The translations under genes and the position numbers were made by a program. From contig CAVPXC010000005.1 of NCBI GenBank assembly GCA_963709505.1, positions 1-64,000 on the forward strand: DNA of 64,000 nucleotides. Reading direction: 5' to 3'. The notes below the pieces were generated by a model. That model was not told where the DNA came from. It did no database searches and saw only the letters and a program-made list of their open reading frames with translations. Source of the stretch: CAVPXC01 sp963709505. GTDB taxonomy: Bacteria; Chloroflexota; Anaerolineae; JAAEKA01. This document shows, piece by piece, positions 52,700 to 61,387 of the stretch; the stretch's first letter is position 1; the number at the start of each line of letters is the position of its first letter.

Positions 52700-53833
52700 C
52701 TAACGAGTGCTGCATTCGTTCTCTGCTGCACTCAGCCGGTCCACTGCCGTCTGCGCTTGCATGGCCATGCCCAATGCTTCGTATTGGGTTTGCGCTGCTT
52801 GCCAGTAGCCTTCGGCCTGCGCCTGCTCTCGGCGCAGGCACGCGACTGTGCCCAGCCTGAACGCTGCGCCGGCCTCGAACTCCGGTAGCCCGGCTTGCTG
52901 AGCTAGCACCAATGCATGATCAAACGCCGGCTGGGCCTCGTCTACCAACCCCATCTCCAGGTACACCTCACCCAACAGAACCTGTGCTGATGCCAGGTTC
53001 TCGGCGGCGGCACCAGACAACAACTCTGCTGCCTCGCTGCGCAGTTTGTACGCATCGCTCAGGTAGAGCTCAGCCAACAACAGCGTCAAGGCCTCCTCGC
53101 TGAATGGGCGGGCGCGCAGCTTCGCCTCCTGGCTCTGCAATTGTGCAGCCTTGACCGGATCGAGCAAAGAGAATCCCCAAGGCTTAGCCGCGCCAGATAC
53201 CTCCTCTTCCGAACTGCGCTCACCCGCTTGGACCACCAGGCGGTAGCTGGCGCCTTCGCCCGCCAACGATGGCCAGGCGCCGGGGTAGGCCAGCTCGCCA
53301 CCGCTGGCTTGCACCGCCGGGCGTTCCAACCCGTCGTCGCCGGCCAGTGTGACAGTGTACACGCCGGTATCGACCAGGGTATGCCAGCGGAGCGTGGGCC
53401 GGTCGCTGCGAACGAAGCCGCTCCGAGGGCTCAGAACGTAAGGAATGTTGTCCACGCTGGGGCCGGTCTCGCCACGCAGCCGCGTCAGATCAGGCGCAGA
53501 CCTTGGCGAACGACCGGCCAGGCAAGGGACGCCATGGCTCTTGCCGGCAGTCAAAGTGATCGGACCGCTATCCCATAATGTTTCATTGCCGCAAAAGATA
53601 GCAGCATTGCCCCCTTCCACGCGCAGCAGGTCACCCGGCTCCAGCTGGGTGCCAACGCCAACCGAAACAAAGTCGGTCGCTTCCCGCCGCTTGACGGTCA
53701 CCTGCCCTTCAGCCATCACCAGTTCATTTGGCAGAATGGATGGAGCCGCAGGGGTTGCTGGCAGCGGGGTGTTGCACGAGGTGCAAAGGCAGATCAGTAT
53801 GGTACTTATTAGCAGATGGCGCCTAACAGTCAT
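52700..53833 (-). CDS. FecR-like lipoprotein with TPR tail
   Basis: 377 residues. Lipobox ILICLCTSCNT. A FecR-type beta segment follows: LVMAEGQVTVKRREATDFVS, VGVGTQLEPGDLLRVEGGNA, AIFCGNETLW. Then comes a domain with LSPRSGFVRSDRPTLRWHTL (Ig-like) and C-terminal helices NLASAQVLLGEVYLEMGLVD, PEFEAGAAFRLGTVACLRRE. FecR domains sense or relay signals across the envelope. Placed between two CHAT genes (33 bp before the third gene), it is likely their periplasmic or surface partner. Confidence 0.82.
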   Translation of the reverse strand: MTVRRHLLISTILICLCTSCNTPLPATPAAPSILPNELVMAEGQVTVKRREATDFVSVGVGTQLEPGDLLRVEGGNAAIFCGNETLWDSGPITLTAGKSHGVPCLAGRSPRSAPDLTRLRGETGPSVDNIPYVLSPRSGFVRSDRPTLRWHTLVDTGVYTVTLAGDDGLERPAVQASGGELAYPGAWPSLAGEGASYRLVVQAGERSSEEEVSGAAKPWGFSLLDPVKAAQLQSQEAKLRARPFSEEALTLLLAELYLSDAYKLRSEAAELLSGAAAENLASAQVLLGEVYLEMGLVDEAQPAFDHALVLAQQAGLPEFEAGAAFRLGTVACLRREQAQAEGYWQAAQTQYEALGMAMQAQTAVDRLSAAENECSTR

Positions 53834-53919
53834 GGTCCAACTCCTTTTTGACGGTTGCGCTATCGGCTTACCAGGATAGCGTATCTGAACCGAGTTTCTG
53901 TGACAGAACGAACTCTCAC

Positions 53920-55755
53920 TTATGGCGGCGAGTCGGCGGGAGACGCGGTGTTCTCCTGCGCTTCATTTGACCAATCTTTCGCCTTCCCACAATCGCTCGG
54001 CTGCCTACCAGGGGGCGAGCTGCACTCTGGCGAGTCTATCACGGCCAGTGCATAGCCCAGACTGGATTGCCATGCATTCTGCGCAGCGTCATCGCGGCCC
54101 ATGCCCGCCAGAGCCAGCGCCATCAAATGGTAGGTTTCAGCCAGATAAACAGCAATGTCCCAATCGCCCGCATCCATAGTCAGCAGGATGGTCTCTGCCT
54201 GCTGCACCTCGTCCAGGGCATCTCTATGCTGACCCTTCTCCAGGTAAGCCCAGCCGATGTTCTTGTGTAGAACTGCTTGGCTCTTGGGGTCGTCCGTCGT
54301 TTTGAGGGTGGGTCGCAGACGGGCCAACGCCGAGTCGGGATCTTTGTTGTACTGAATGTCAAGCCGCCCCAGGTTGTTGTAAGCGGCTGCATTGGCGCTA
54401 TCCAATGTCACGGCTTGCAGATATTCGTCGGCTGCTTTGACGAGATTCGGCACTGACTCGTATGCGTTACCTAGATTGAAGTGAACGTTAGCGTCGCGTC
54501 CAAACATGAGCCAGTTTGCCCGCTGAAACCTCTTGACGGCTTCATCAGGCTGTCCCGCGTCCAGCGCCTCTGCGCCCTGAGTCTGAATACTCCTCACCAG
54601 CGTCGGCCGCGCAAGCAGAAAAGCGGACACAATGGCAAATGCAACCACGATGCTTGCCACGAGCATGCGGCGTTTGGTAAGGGTTTTGGGGCGCTCAAAG
54701 AGCTGTCCGTCCTTGAGCCGCATCAATAGCACCGGTATGGATGCGCCGGGCAGACGCGCCGTTATCACATGCGAACGCGCCTCATTCGCTGCCAGGTCTA
54801 CGACGCCATGGGCAAGCAAGCGGCGATAGAACGTACCGGCAAAGGCTTGAGCTGTCGCGATTGGCACTCTTTCCTGCATAGCCAGCACAGCTGGCACACC
54901 TGCGGCAATCAGCACGGGCGCCAAGCCGCGGAAGGCGTCAGAGATGTCGCGCTTGGCTGTGTCGCAACTGGCTAGAAAGACCAGGCGCAAGCGTTTATCT
55001 TGCGTGGGGTCCACGTCCTGCAACTGGCGCGCCAGCATATTGCTGAATTCGGCGAAGGATACCCGTTGCACCTGGTTGGCGTCATCGGCCAGGAACAGCA
55101 CGGCTTGATCTTTCTGCTTGTTGAACGCGCCGTGGGCGACCAGGTGCAGTACATGGTAGCTATTCCGCTTTAGCTCCGCCTCGAGTGCGCTCGGGGTGCA
55201 AGGAACAGGAAGCCGAGTAAGAGCAATGTCCCGACCCACTATTGCGGCCTGAAGCAATTCCCATTCCTGGGCCACGTTGATCGAATCCAGGTCATAGTCG
55301 CCGAGGTTGGTCGGGTTGGCGATGACGACCAACACCTTGACAGGGCGCTGGCTGACCGGCAGACCGTGGGGAAGATCGCTTTCAAGGTAGCGAGAGAAAG
55401 GTGTCGCGTCGGTGGCGGCCAGGTCTTGCGGCTGCTTGCCGTCACCGGGGTCACGAAGCAACTCCCACGGGATGGCATGCAGCTCGGGCGCATCGGGGTC
55501 GATGCGCAGGCGCAAACGGCGCTGTGGTTTCGTGCCGCGGGCTAACGCCCAACCTTCTTTCAGGCGGTCGGCGGCGAAGAGGAGCATGAAGAGCCGCTCG
55601 CCATCGGCGGCGGAGTCGGCGCTTAGCACCCAGGGAACGATAGAGGGAGACAGAACACCACGGCCCAGGGTCCGCTCGCCGTCAAGCGTCAACTCGACTG
55701 GGTAGCCGTTGGCATCCCGCTTCTGAACTCGGATTTCGAGATCGGCATAGCGCAT
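53920..55755 (-). CDS. CHAT caspase-like protein, cytoplasmic, with membrane helix and TPR
   Basis: 611 residues. A CHAT domain with His208 (VLHLVAHGAF) and Cys264 (FLASCDTAK), DAFRGLAPVLIAAGVPAVLA and MQERVPIATAQAFAGTFYRR. The N-terminal RLRLRIDPDAPELHAIPWEL is the usual CHAT lead-in. A single membrane helix (364-383, MLVASIVVAFAIVSAFLL) is preceded by KRR, so the CHAT faces the cytoplasm. The C-terminal TPR part (VHFNLGNAYESVPNLVKAAD, AAAYNNLGRLDIQYNKDPDS) faces outside. First gene of the operon; topology is opposite to that of the third. Confidence 0.92.
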   Translation of the reverse strand: MRYADLEIRVQKRDANGYPVELTLDGERTLGRGVLSPSIVPWVLSADSAADGERLFMLLFAADRLKEGWALARGTKPQRRLRLRIDPDAPELHAIPWELLRDPGDGKQPQDLAATDATPFSRYLESDLPHGLPVSQRPVKVLVVIANPTNLGDYDLDSINVAQEWELLQAAIVGRDIALTRLPVPCTPSALEAELKRNSYHVLHLVAHGAFNKQKDQAVLFLADDANQVQRVSFAEFSNMLARQLQDVDPTQDKRLRLVFLASCDTAKRDISDAFRGLAPVLIAAGVPAVLAMQERVPIATAQAFAGTFYRRLLAHGVVDLAANEARSHVITARLPGASIPVLLMRLKDGQLFERPKTLTKRRMLVASIVVAFAIVSAFLLARPTLVRSIQTQGAEALDAGQPDEAVKRFQRANWLMFGRDANVHFNLGNAYESVPNLVKAADEYLQAVTLDSANAAAYNNLGRLDIQYNKDPDSALARLRPTLKTTDDPKSQAVLHKNIGWAYLEKGQHRDALDEVQQAETILLTMDAGDWDIAVYLAETYHLMALALAGMGRDDAAQNAWQSSLGYALAVIDSPECSSPPGRQPSDCGKAKDWSNEAQENTASPADSPP

Positions 55756-56060
55756 AAGGTGATCCCAGGCTTTGAAAATAACGACACGGTAGCATTACCG
55801 GCAAAGAACACAACGGAAGGACTATATCACAAGGCAGGCTTGAATGCCAACAAAAAACGCAGCGGCCCATTTTGCGGGTTAGGGCAGCCAGTTGCCTCGC
55901 AACAAATTCTGCCAGCGACACCATGAACACCCTATTAAACGACCAAGACGCCTCGATTTCAAGCCTCAGCGGATTGACGCATACCTTCACCAAAGGTATA
56001 CTGTCTCCGACACGAGCCGATACTCCGTTTGCTGAGTCGAGTAGGTCACGGGAGGACCCC
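55756..56060. other. Divergent intergenic region, no gene
   Basis: About 305 bp between the CHAT operon (leftward) and the DUF4058 gene (rightward). It shows a TATACT box near 56000 for the right gene. I see no further gene. Confidence 0.5.
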
Positions 56061-56867
56061 ATGCCCACACCATTTCCTGGAATGGATCCCTATCTGGAAG
56101 GCTATCTATGGCCCGACGTCCACCAGTCGCTGGCCAGCCAGTTCAAGCACCAATTGAGTCCGCTGCTGCGGCCGCGCTATGTGGTGCGACTAGCCGTGTA
56201 TTTCGTCCGAGACAAAGTCCCAGTGCAAGAACTCGGTGTGGTCTACCCGGACGTCGAGATCACACGGCCGAAAAGTCAGTTCCGCGAACCTGGAGGAGAC
56301 TATGCACTGTCCTCAACCCTTACTCATGGGATTACGCCGCCAAGTTTCGTGGTCCCGACAGGAGTCACGCTCGAGACACGCCTCACCAGCGTGCAGGTGC
56401 GGGACAGTGAGCACAACGAGCTTGTCACGTCCATCGAAATCGTGTCGCCGGCAAACAAGCGCGAGCCAGGCCTAAGCGCCTACCGGCGCAAACGATCAAA
56501 ACTGATCCGCTCCGGTGTCCACCTGCTCGAGATCGACCTGATTCGCCGCGGGGAACGGCCTTGGCTGCCAGATGCTACAACCGTGCCGCCCTCTCCCTAC
56601 CTGGCGTTGCTCACCCGCGCAGCACAGCCTGCTACCGAGGTGTGGCCCATTCAGTTGACACAGGACCTTCCCGTCTTGCCGCTGCCGTTGCGGACGCCGG
56701 ATGCAGACGTGCCGCTCGATCTGCAAGCAGCATTGTCGGTCATTTACGACAAGTCTGACTATGGGCGAACTACAGATTATTCAGTACCCCCACCACCCCC
56801 ACCGCTGTCTGAGCAAGATAGAGCCTGGTTGGACGTGCAACTAGTCACCGCCGGATTGCGGGCGTAA
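56061..56867 (+). CDS. DUF4058 family protein
   Basis: 268 residues. ATG at 56061 gives MPTPFPGMDPYLEGYLWPDV, the exact family start, then HQSLASQFKHQLSPLLRPRY, VYPDVEITRP, LVTSIEIVSPANKREPGLSA, YRRKRSKLIRSGVHLLEIDL and a proline-rich linker near the end. Function unknown; common in Cyanobacteria and Chloroflexota. The SPANK..Y..KR..l..s..hLvEIDL pattern resembles a nuclease (PD-(D/E)xK) core, but that is inference. Its end overlaps the convergent glycosyltransferase-like gene by 27 bp. Confidence 0.9.
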   Translation: MPTPFPGMDPYLEGYLWPDVHQSLASQFKHQLSPLLRPRYVVRLAVYFVRDKVPVQELGVVYPDVEITRPKSQFREPGGDYALSSTLTHGITPPSFVVPTGVTLETRLTSVQVRDSEHNELVTSIEIVSPANKREPGLSAYRRKRSKLIRSGVHLLEIDLIRRGERPWLPDATTVPPSPYLALLTRAAQPATEVWPIQLTQDLPVLPLPLRTPDADVPLDLQAALSVIYDKSDYGRTTDYSVPPPPPPLSEQDRAWLDVQLVTAGLRA

Positions 56868-58367
56868 CCCATCCTGGCTGTCCCAAATAAAATACCCCAT
56901 CGCCAGAAACACCAGGACATACCCCAGGTAGTTCTCGTTCAAGAACCGCGAGACGTACAAGAACCCCAGCAACAGCAGGCCGTAGTGCCAGCAGGCCGCA
57001 GCCACCAGGTTGTGCCGCGTCTGTCGCCAGCCCAGCCAGATCAGCAGCGGCACGATTACGATCAATTCGGGGATCCAAAAGGGCCACGTGTCGAAACGAC
57101 TTGCCAGCCCGCCAAAGGCCAGCACGAAGTTGCTCGCACCCCAACCCCAGATCTGGTAGTGATTGGCCGTCGTTCCCGCTGCCCAGCGCCAAACGTCGTC
57201 GATCAAGGCGTTGGCGTTCCAAATCAGATACGGCCCCACTAGCAGCGCAAACACTGCCAACGCCGGCCAGCCACGCTTGAGCATCATCGGCAGCGCCCGC
57301 GGGATGTCACGCCAGTTTTTGAGCTGATCGCGCACCAATAGCAAGGCAAAAAACGGAGCAAAGAACCAGGCCGTCGGCTTGCTGGCGCAGGCCAGGCCAA
57401 AGGTGGCGGAGGCTAGCAGGAAGGTGGAGGGTGAAGGGTGGAGGGTGGAGGGTGATCGGCGGATAGCGGAGCGCGCCAGAAGCCAGAGGGCGAGGACGAT
57501 CCAGGCCCAGACGAAGAGGTCGTTTTGGCCGAAGATCAGATCCAGGCCCATGAGCGGGTTCAGGCCGAGCAGCATCAGCAGGCCGAGACGGTTGCGCGGG
57601 CGGATGGCTGGGACCAGGCGCGTGGCCAGGAGCAGCGCAACCACGAAGACGAGCAGGTAAACGAAACGCTGGTCATACCAGCCCAAAAGCGCATCGCTCA
57701 ACACCTTGACCGGCGCGGAGAAGACGTAGGTCCAGGGCAGGTAAGGATAGTGGTCGAGCGCGGTGCGGAACTCGGGCAGGCCCCACTCGGCCATCGGCGT
57801 GCTGCGGTAGTCTTCGACGTAGGGGTTGCGGCCGGCGAGAAAGAAATCGATCGCGGCCTCGGTCTGGATCACGCCGCCGTCGTGGCTGTAGCTTTGCGGC
57901 AGGTTCTCGTGGCGGAGCAGCGCCATCTTGGCCGTCGGCAGCAGAACAGTGAAGGCAATGATCAGCCAAATCAATACGAGCTTTATTCGCTGCTGACGCT
58001 TTGCACCCGCATCTCGCCCCGAACGCTCCGATCCGACGGCATCGACGACAAGGTAGACGATCAGCACAGCCAGGCTGAGCGCGGCCAGCAGCAGAAAGAT
58101 CGGATCGCCAAACCAGGGTCCGAACGCAGCCTCGGCCCGATCGCTGAGCAGCCGGCCCAGGATCGAGTGGGTCGTGACGTTCTTGAAATGCTCGTAAAGC
58201 GTCGCCTCGGCAAAGGAATTGATACGCAGACGCGCGATGAGCAGCACGGCCAGCAGCAGCGCGTCCCAGCCGGGACGGCCAAGCGACGGTGCAGGAGGTG
58301 CATCGCTGGGTCCTAACTGGGCGGAGTCACCCTGCTGTGCAGGTGGCGACAGAGAAACGTCGATCAT
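56841..58367 (-). CDS. Polytopic glycosyltransferase-like membrane protein
   Basis: 508 residues with about 11 membrane helices: LLLAVLLIARLRINSF, LLLAALSLAVLIVYLVV, LVLIWLIIAFTVLLP, VYLLVFVVALLLATRL. A soluble loop after the third helix has SHDGGVIQTEAAIDFFLAGR, NPYVEDYRSTPMAEWG and HYPYLPWTYVFSAP. The GRNPY..DY and PY.PW features match DUF2029/GT87-like mannosyl- and arabinosyl-transferases using lipid-linked sugars. A Ser/Thr/Pro insert (RSPSTLHPSPSTF) is encoded by a GGTGGAG microrepeat. ATG at 58367. Confidence 0.75.
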   Translation of the reverse strand: MIDVSLSPPAQQGDSAQLGPSDAPPAPSLGRPGWDALLLAVLLIARLRINSFAEATLYEHFKNVTTHSILGRLLSDRAEAAFGPWFGDPIFLLLAALSLAVLIVYLVVDAVGSERSGRDAGAKRQQRIKLVLIWLIIAFTVLLPTAKMALLRHENLPQSYSHDGGVIQTEAAIDFFLAGRNPYVEDYRSTPMAEWGLPEFRTALDHYPYLPWTYVFSAPVKVLSDALLGWYDQRFVYLLVFVVALLLATRLVPAIRPRNRLGLLMLLGLNPLMGLDLIFGQNDLFVWAWIVLALWLLARSAIRRSPSTLHPSPSTFLLASATFGLACASKPTAWFFAPFFALLLVRDQLKNWRDIPRALPMMLKRGWPALAVFALLVGPYLIWNANALIDDVWRWAAGTTANHYQIWGWGASNFVLAFGGLASRFDTWPFWIPELIVIVPLLIWLGWRQTRHNLVAAACWHYGLLLLGFLYVSRFLNENYLGYVLVFLAMGYFIWDSQDGLRPQSGGD

Positions 58368-58488
58368 AGTCGCATGATACCACAAGTTATGCGCTCCGGA
58401 AACTGATTGACGGAGCAGTGCGTCTGGATCAAATGGGTGGATGATGTGGCTGAAGGGTAGCGCCGGTCGAGTAGGGTCTGGCGAAGGA

Positions 58489-58540
58489 GCGACATCTACT
58501 CGAACCCGCAACTTGGTCAAGGACGAGAAACCCGAAGGGT
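58489..58540. repeat. Dispersed repeat fragment shared with 33855-33904
   Basis: GCGACATCTACTCGAACCCG, then TTGGTCAAGGACGAGAAACC and CGAAG, is the reverse complement in outline of 33855-33904. It is upstream of the PfkB gene. Confidence 0.6.
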
Positions 58541-58615
58541 CTGGCAGCAACGCGAAATGCGCCCAAACCGGCGCCCGCTTTGACCGTCCCTTGTCGCTAT
58601 GTTACAATGTCTTCA

Positions 58616-59449
58616 ATGGACTTCCTAACGATCGGCAACATCACCAAGGACCTCATCCCCGGCGGCTATACCGTCGGCGGCACCGTAACCTACGCCTCCG
58701 TGGCTGCAATGCAACTAGGCAGACGACCGGGCGTGCTCACGCGCGTCGGCCCCGATCTGGCCTTGCCGAACGTGTACGACCAGGTCGAGCTGCACGTGCT
58801 GCCGTCCGCCCATACACTGACGTTCCAAAACATCTATACGCCTGACGGTCGCGTTCAGACCATCCATGCCTTCGCCGATCCGATCCGCAACGAGGACGTC
58901 CCCAAGTCGCTGTGCGAAAACAACCCGCCTATCGTGCTACTGGGTCCCCTGGCCGGCGAACTGGATCCAAGCATCGCCGAGCTGTTTCCCAACTCCCTCA
59001 TGGGCGTTGTTCCCCAGGGCTGGATGCGACGCTGGGACGAGCGCGGCCACGTTTCTCAGCGCCCCATCGGCTGCGCCGACGAGCTCTTGCGCTATGCCAA
59101 CGTCCTGGTCGTCAGCACGGAAGACGTCGGACACGACATCAGCCTGGCGCAGTGCTATGCCGAGACCGTGCCGGTGCTTGTGTTGACACGCGGGATTCAC
59201 GGAGCGGATGTGTACGCCGGCGGCCACGTAACCCACGTCCGCCCGCGCCGCGCCATCGAGGTGGACCCCACCGGCGCCGGCGATACCTTCACCGCCACCT
59301 TTTTGATCTATTTTCAGGAGACTGGCGACCCCATCAAAGCCGCGCGCTTCGCCAACATCGCCGCATCCTTCTCCGTCGAAGGCCTCAGCTACAGCACCAC
59401 CCCCACCCGCGCCCAGGTCGAAGCCTACCTCGCCGAACACGGCTGGTAA
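58616..59449 (+). CDS. PfkB-family carbohydrate kinase
   Basis: 277 residues. ATG at 58616, or 58607. N-terminal DFLTIGNITKDLIPGGYTVG, GGTVTYASVAAMQLGRRPGV, then LLGPLAGELDPSIAEL, VLVVSTEDVGHDIS and the C-terminal anion-hole motif VDPTGAGDTFTATFLIYFQE with catalytic Asp. A short member of the ribokinase family; sugar or nucleoside substrate unknown. The following parA starts 51 bp on. Confidence 0.9.
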   Translation: MDFLTIGNITKDLIPGGYTVGGTVTYASVAAMQLGRRPGVLTRVGPDLALPNVYDQVELHVLPSAHTLTFQNIYTPDGRVQTIHAFADPIRNEDVPKSLCENNPPIVLLGPLAGELDPSIAELFPNSLMGVVPQGWMRRWDERGHVSQRPIGCADELLRYANVLVVSTEDVGHDISLAQCYAETVPVLVLTRGIHGADVYAGGHVTHVRPRRAIEVDPTGAGDTFTATFLIYFQETGDPIKAARFANIAASFSVEGLSYSTTPTRAQVEAYLAEHGW

Positions 59450-59500
59450 CCCTCCGCCCACTCCGCACTCCGCACTCCGCATTCATCATTCCGCACTCCC

Positions 59501-60298
59501 ATGCCCCACGTCTACGCTCTAGCAAATCAAAAAGGCGGCGTCGGCAAGACCACCACGGCGGTCAACCTGGCGGCCTATTTGGCCGCGGCCGGCCGGCGGG
59601 TCTTGCTGGTCGACTGCGATCCGCAGGCCAACGCCACCAGCAGCCTCGGCGTGGTTGCCGACAAGCTCGAGTATTCACTCTACGACGCGCTGATCGACCA
59701 GGTGCCGCTGGACCGCATCATTACGCTCACCGGCCAGCTGCGCCTCGACTTGGTGCCGTCGGCGCCCAAGCTGGCCGGCGCGGACGTGGAAATGGTCAGC
59801 ATGATTGCGCGCGAGCGGCTCTTGCAGCGTTTACTTGGACCGGTTTTGAACCGCTACGATCACGTTCTGATGGATTGCCCGCCCAGCCTGAGCTTGTTGA
59901 CGATCAACGCCCTGACCACGGCCAGCAACGGGGTCATTATCCCCATTCAGTGCGAATATCTTCCGCTCGAGGGCCTGGGCCGGCTAACACACACCATCGG
60001 CCTGGTGCGCGAGCACCTCAACCCAAAGCTGCGCATCTGCGGCATCGTCATGACGATGTTCGATGCCCGCACCAATCTGGCGCAGGACGTTGTGGCCGAG
60101 GTTCGGCAGCATTTTCCCGACGAGATTTTCGACAGTATTATTCCACGCAGTGTGCGCCTGAGCGAGGCGCCCAGCTACGGCCAGCCGATCCTGGCCTACG
60201 CGCCAGCCTCAACCGGAGCACTGGCCTACCAATCCCTGGTAAACGAACTTCTAGCCGCGAGGCGAGGTGACTGTGGAACAGCGACGTGGACTCGGTAA
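59501..60298 (+). CDS. parA: ParA chromosome-partitioning ATPase
   Basis: 265 residues. Walker A deviant KGGVGKTTTAVNLAAYLA near the start, VDCDPQANATSSLGV, YDHVLMDCPPSLSLLTINAL and PIQCEYLPLEGLGRLTHTIG. This is Soj-type ParA. It overlaps parB by 32 bp. ParA dimers on DNA pull ParB-parS complexes to segregate the chromosome. Confidence 0.95.
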   Translation: MPHVYALANQKGGVGKTTTAVNLAAYLAAAGRRVLLVDCDPQANATSSLGVVADKLEYSLYDALIDQVPLDRIITLTGQLRLDLVPSAPKLAGADVEMVSMIARERLLQRLLGPVLNRYDHVLMDCPPSLSLLTINALTTASNGVIIPIQCEYLPLEGLGRLTHTIGLVREHLNPKLRICGIVMTMFDARTNLAQDVVAEVRQHFPDEIFDSIIPRSVRLSEAPSYGQPILAYAPASTGALAYQSLVNELLAARRGDCGTATWTR

Positions 60299-61169
60299 AG
60301 GCCTGAGCGCCCTTATCCCTAAGAGTGAAGTAGGACCTGTCTCGGCGATCCCCGCTTCCGGCCTGACAGAGGTGCCGATCGAGCAGATCGCGCCCAACCC
60401 GCGGCAGCCGCGCGAAGTCATGGAGCCTGCGGCGCTGGCTGAACTGGCCAAATCGATCCGCACCCATGGTCTCATCCAGCCGCTCGTGCTGGCCCTGGCG
60501 CCGGCGGGCAGCCCGGTGCCCTACACCCTGGTAGCCGGTGAACGGCGTTGGCGAGCGGCACAGATGGCCGGCCTGGCCGTGTTGCCGGCCATCGTCAAGG
60601 AAGTGTCGCCGCAGGGCATGCTCGAGCTGGCCCTGGTCGAGAACGTACAGCGCGCCGACCTCAATCCGCTGGAAGAGGCCGCGGCCTATCAGTCACTGGT
60701 CGAAGAGTTCGGGCTGACCCAAGAGGTCGTGGCGGGCCGCGTCGGCAAGAGCCGTGTGGCGGTAACCAACGCTTTGCGTCTTCTGCGACTGCCCACGCCG
60801 GCCAAAGAAGCCGTCATTTCGGGGGCAATCAAGGAAGGCCACGCCCGCGCGCTGCTCGGCCTGCCCGGCGACGAGCTGATCGAGCAGGCCTTGGCCGTCG
60901 TGATCGCCGATGAGCTCACCGTGCGTCAAACCGAGGAGCTGGTACGACGACTGGCTCGCGAGGCTGCCGAGCCGGCGCGCGAGGAGCAGATAGTCGAAGA
61001 AGAGGTAAGCCCGGAAACCCGCCAACTGGAGACTCGCTTCCGCGACGCGCTGGGCACCAAGGTCAATCTCTACCGCAGCCGGCGCGGCGGCCGGATCGTC
61101 ATTCATTTCTTCTCAGAGGAAGAACTCAGCGCCATCTACGACCAAATCGTCGGGCCGGGCGACCTGTAG
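60267..61169 (+). CDS. parB: ParB chromosome-partitioning protein
   Basis: 300 residues. GTG at 60267, inside the parA end. QRRGLGKGLSALIPK start, IEQIAPNPRQPRE, LVAGERRWRAAQMAGL (CTP-binding ParB/Srx), ENVQRADLNPLEEAAAYQSL and the HTH LTQEVVAGRVGKSRVAVTNA. C-terminal dimerisation region with GGRIVIHFFSEEELSAIYDQ. Binds parS and slides as a CTP clamp. I found no parS consensus within the window. Confidence 0.95.
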   Translation: MTVEQRRGLGKGLSALIPKSEVGPVSAIPASGLTEVPIEQIAPNPRQPREVMEPAALAELAKSIRTHGLIQPLVLALAPAGSPVPYTLVAGERRWRAAQMAGLAVLPAIVKEVSPQGMLELALVENVQRADLNPLEEAAAYQSLVEEFGLTQEVVAGRVGKSRVAVTNALRLLRLPTPAKEAVISGAIKEGHARALLGLPGDELIEQALAVVIADELTVRQTEELVRRLAREAAEPAREEQIVEEEVSPETRQLETRFRDALGTKVNLYRSRRGGRIVIHFFSEEELSAIYDQIVGPGDL

Positions 61170-61184
61170 TTCCGAGCTTTCACC

Positions 61185-61380
61185 AAGCGCATTTCACAGC
61201 GAATGCGGAACAACGAATACCGGAGCAGAAGAATTGCTCCGTTCCGGCATTCGTTGTCCCAAATTCGTTGTGATATCTCGCCAAGCGCATTTCCCAGCGA
61301 ATGCGGAACAACGAATACCGGAGCAGAAAATCGCTCCGTTCCGGCATTCGTTGTCCCAAATTCGTTGTGATATCAACCGC
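61185..61380. repeat. 98-bp tandem duplication with internal palindromes
   Basis: Two near-identical units (from 61185 and 61283) starting AAGCGCATTTC(A/C)CAGCGAAT. Within each, GGAACAACGAAT is complemented by ATTCGTTGTCCC, with an inner CCGGAGCA/TGCTCCG hairpin. They fill the gap between parB and maf; role unknown. Confidence 0.9.
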
Positions 61381-61387
61381 AACCACG

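Noticed and set aside
61185..61380. parS sites near parB
   Set aside because: No TGTTTCACGTGAAACA-like sequence; the palindrome is different, so parS is not claimed.
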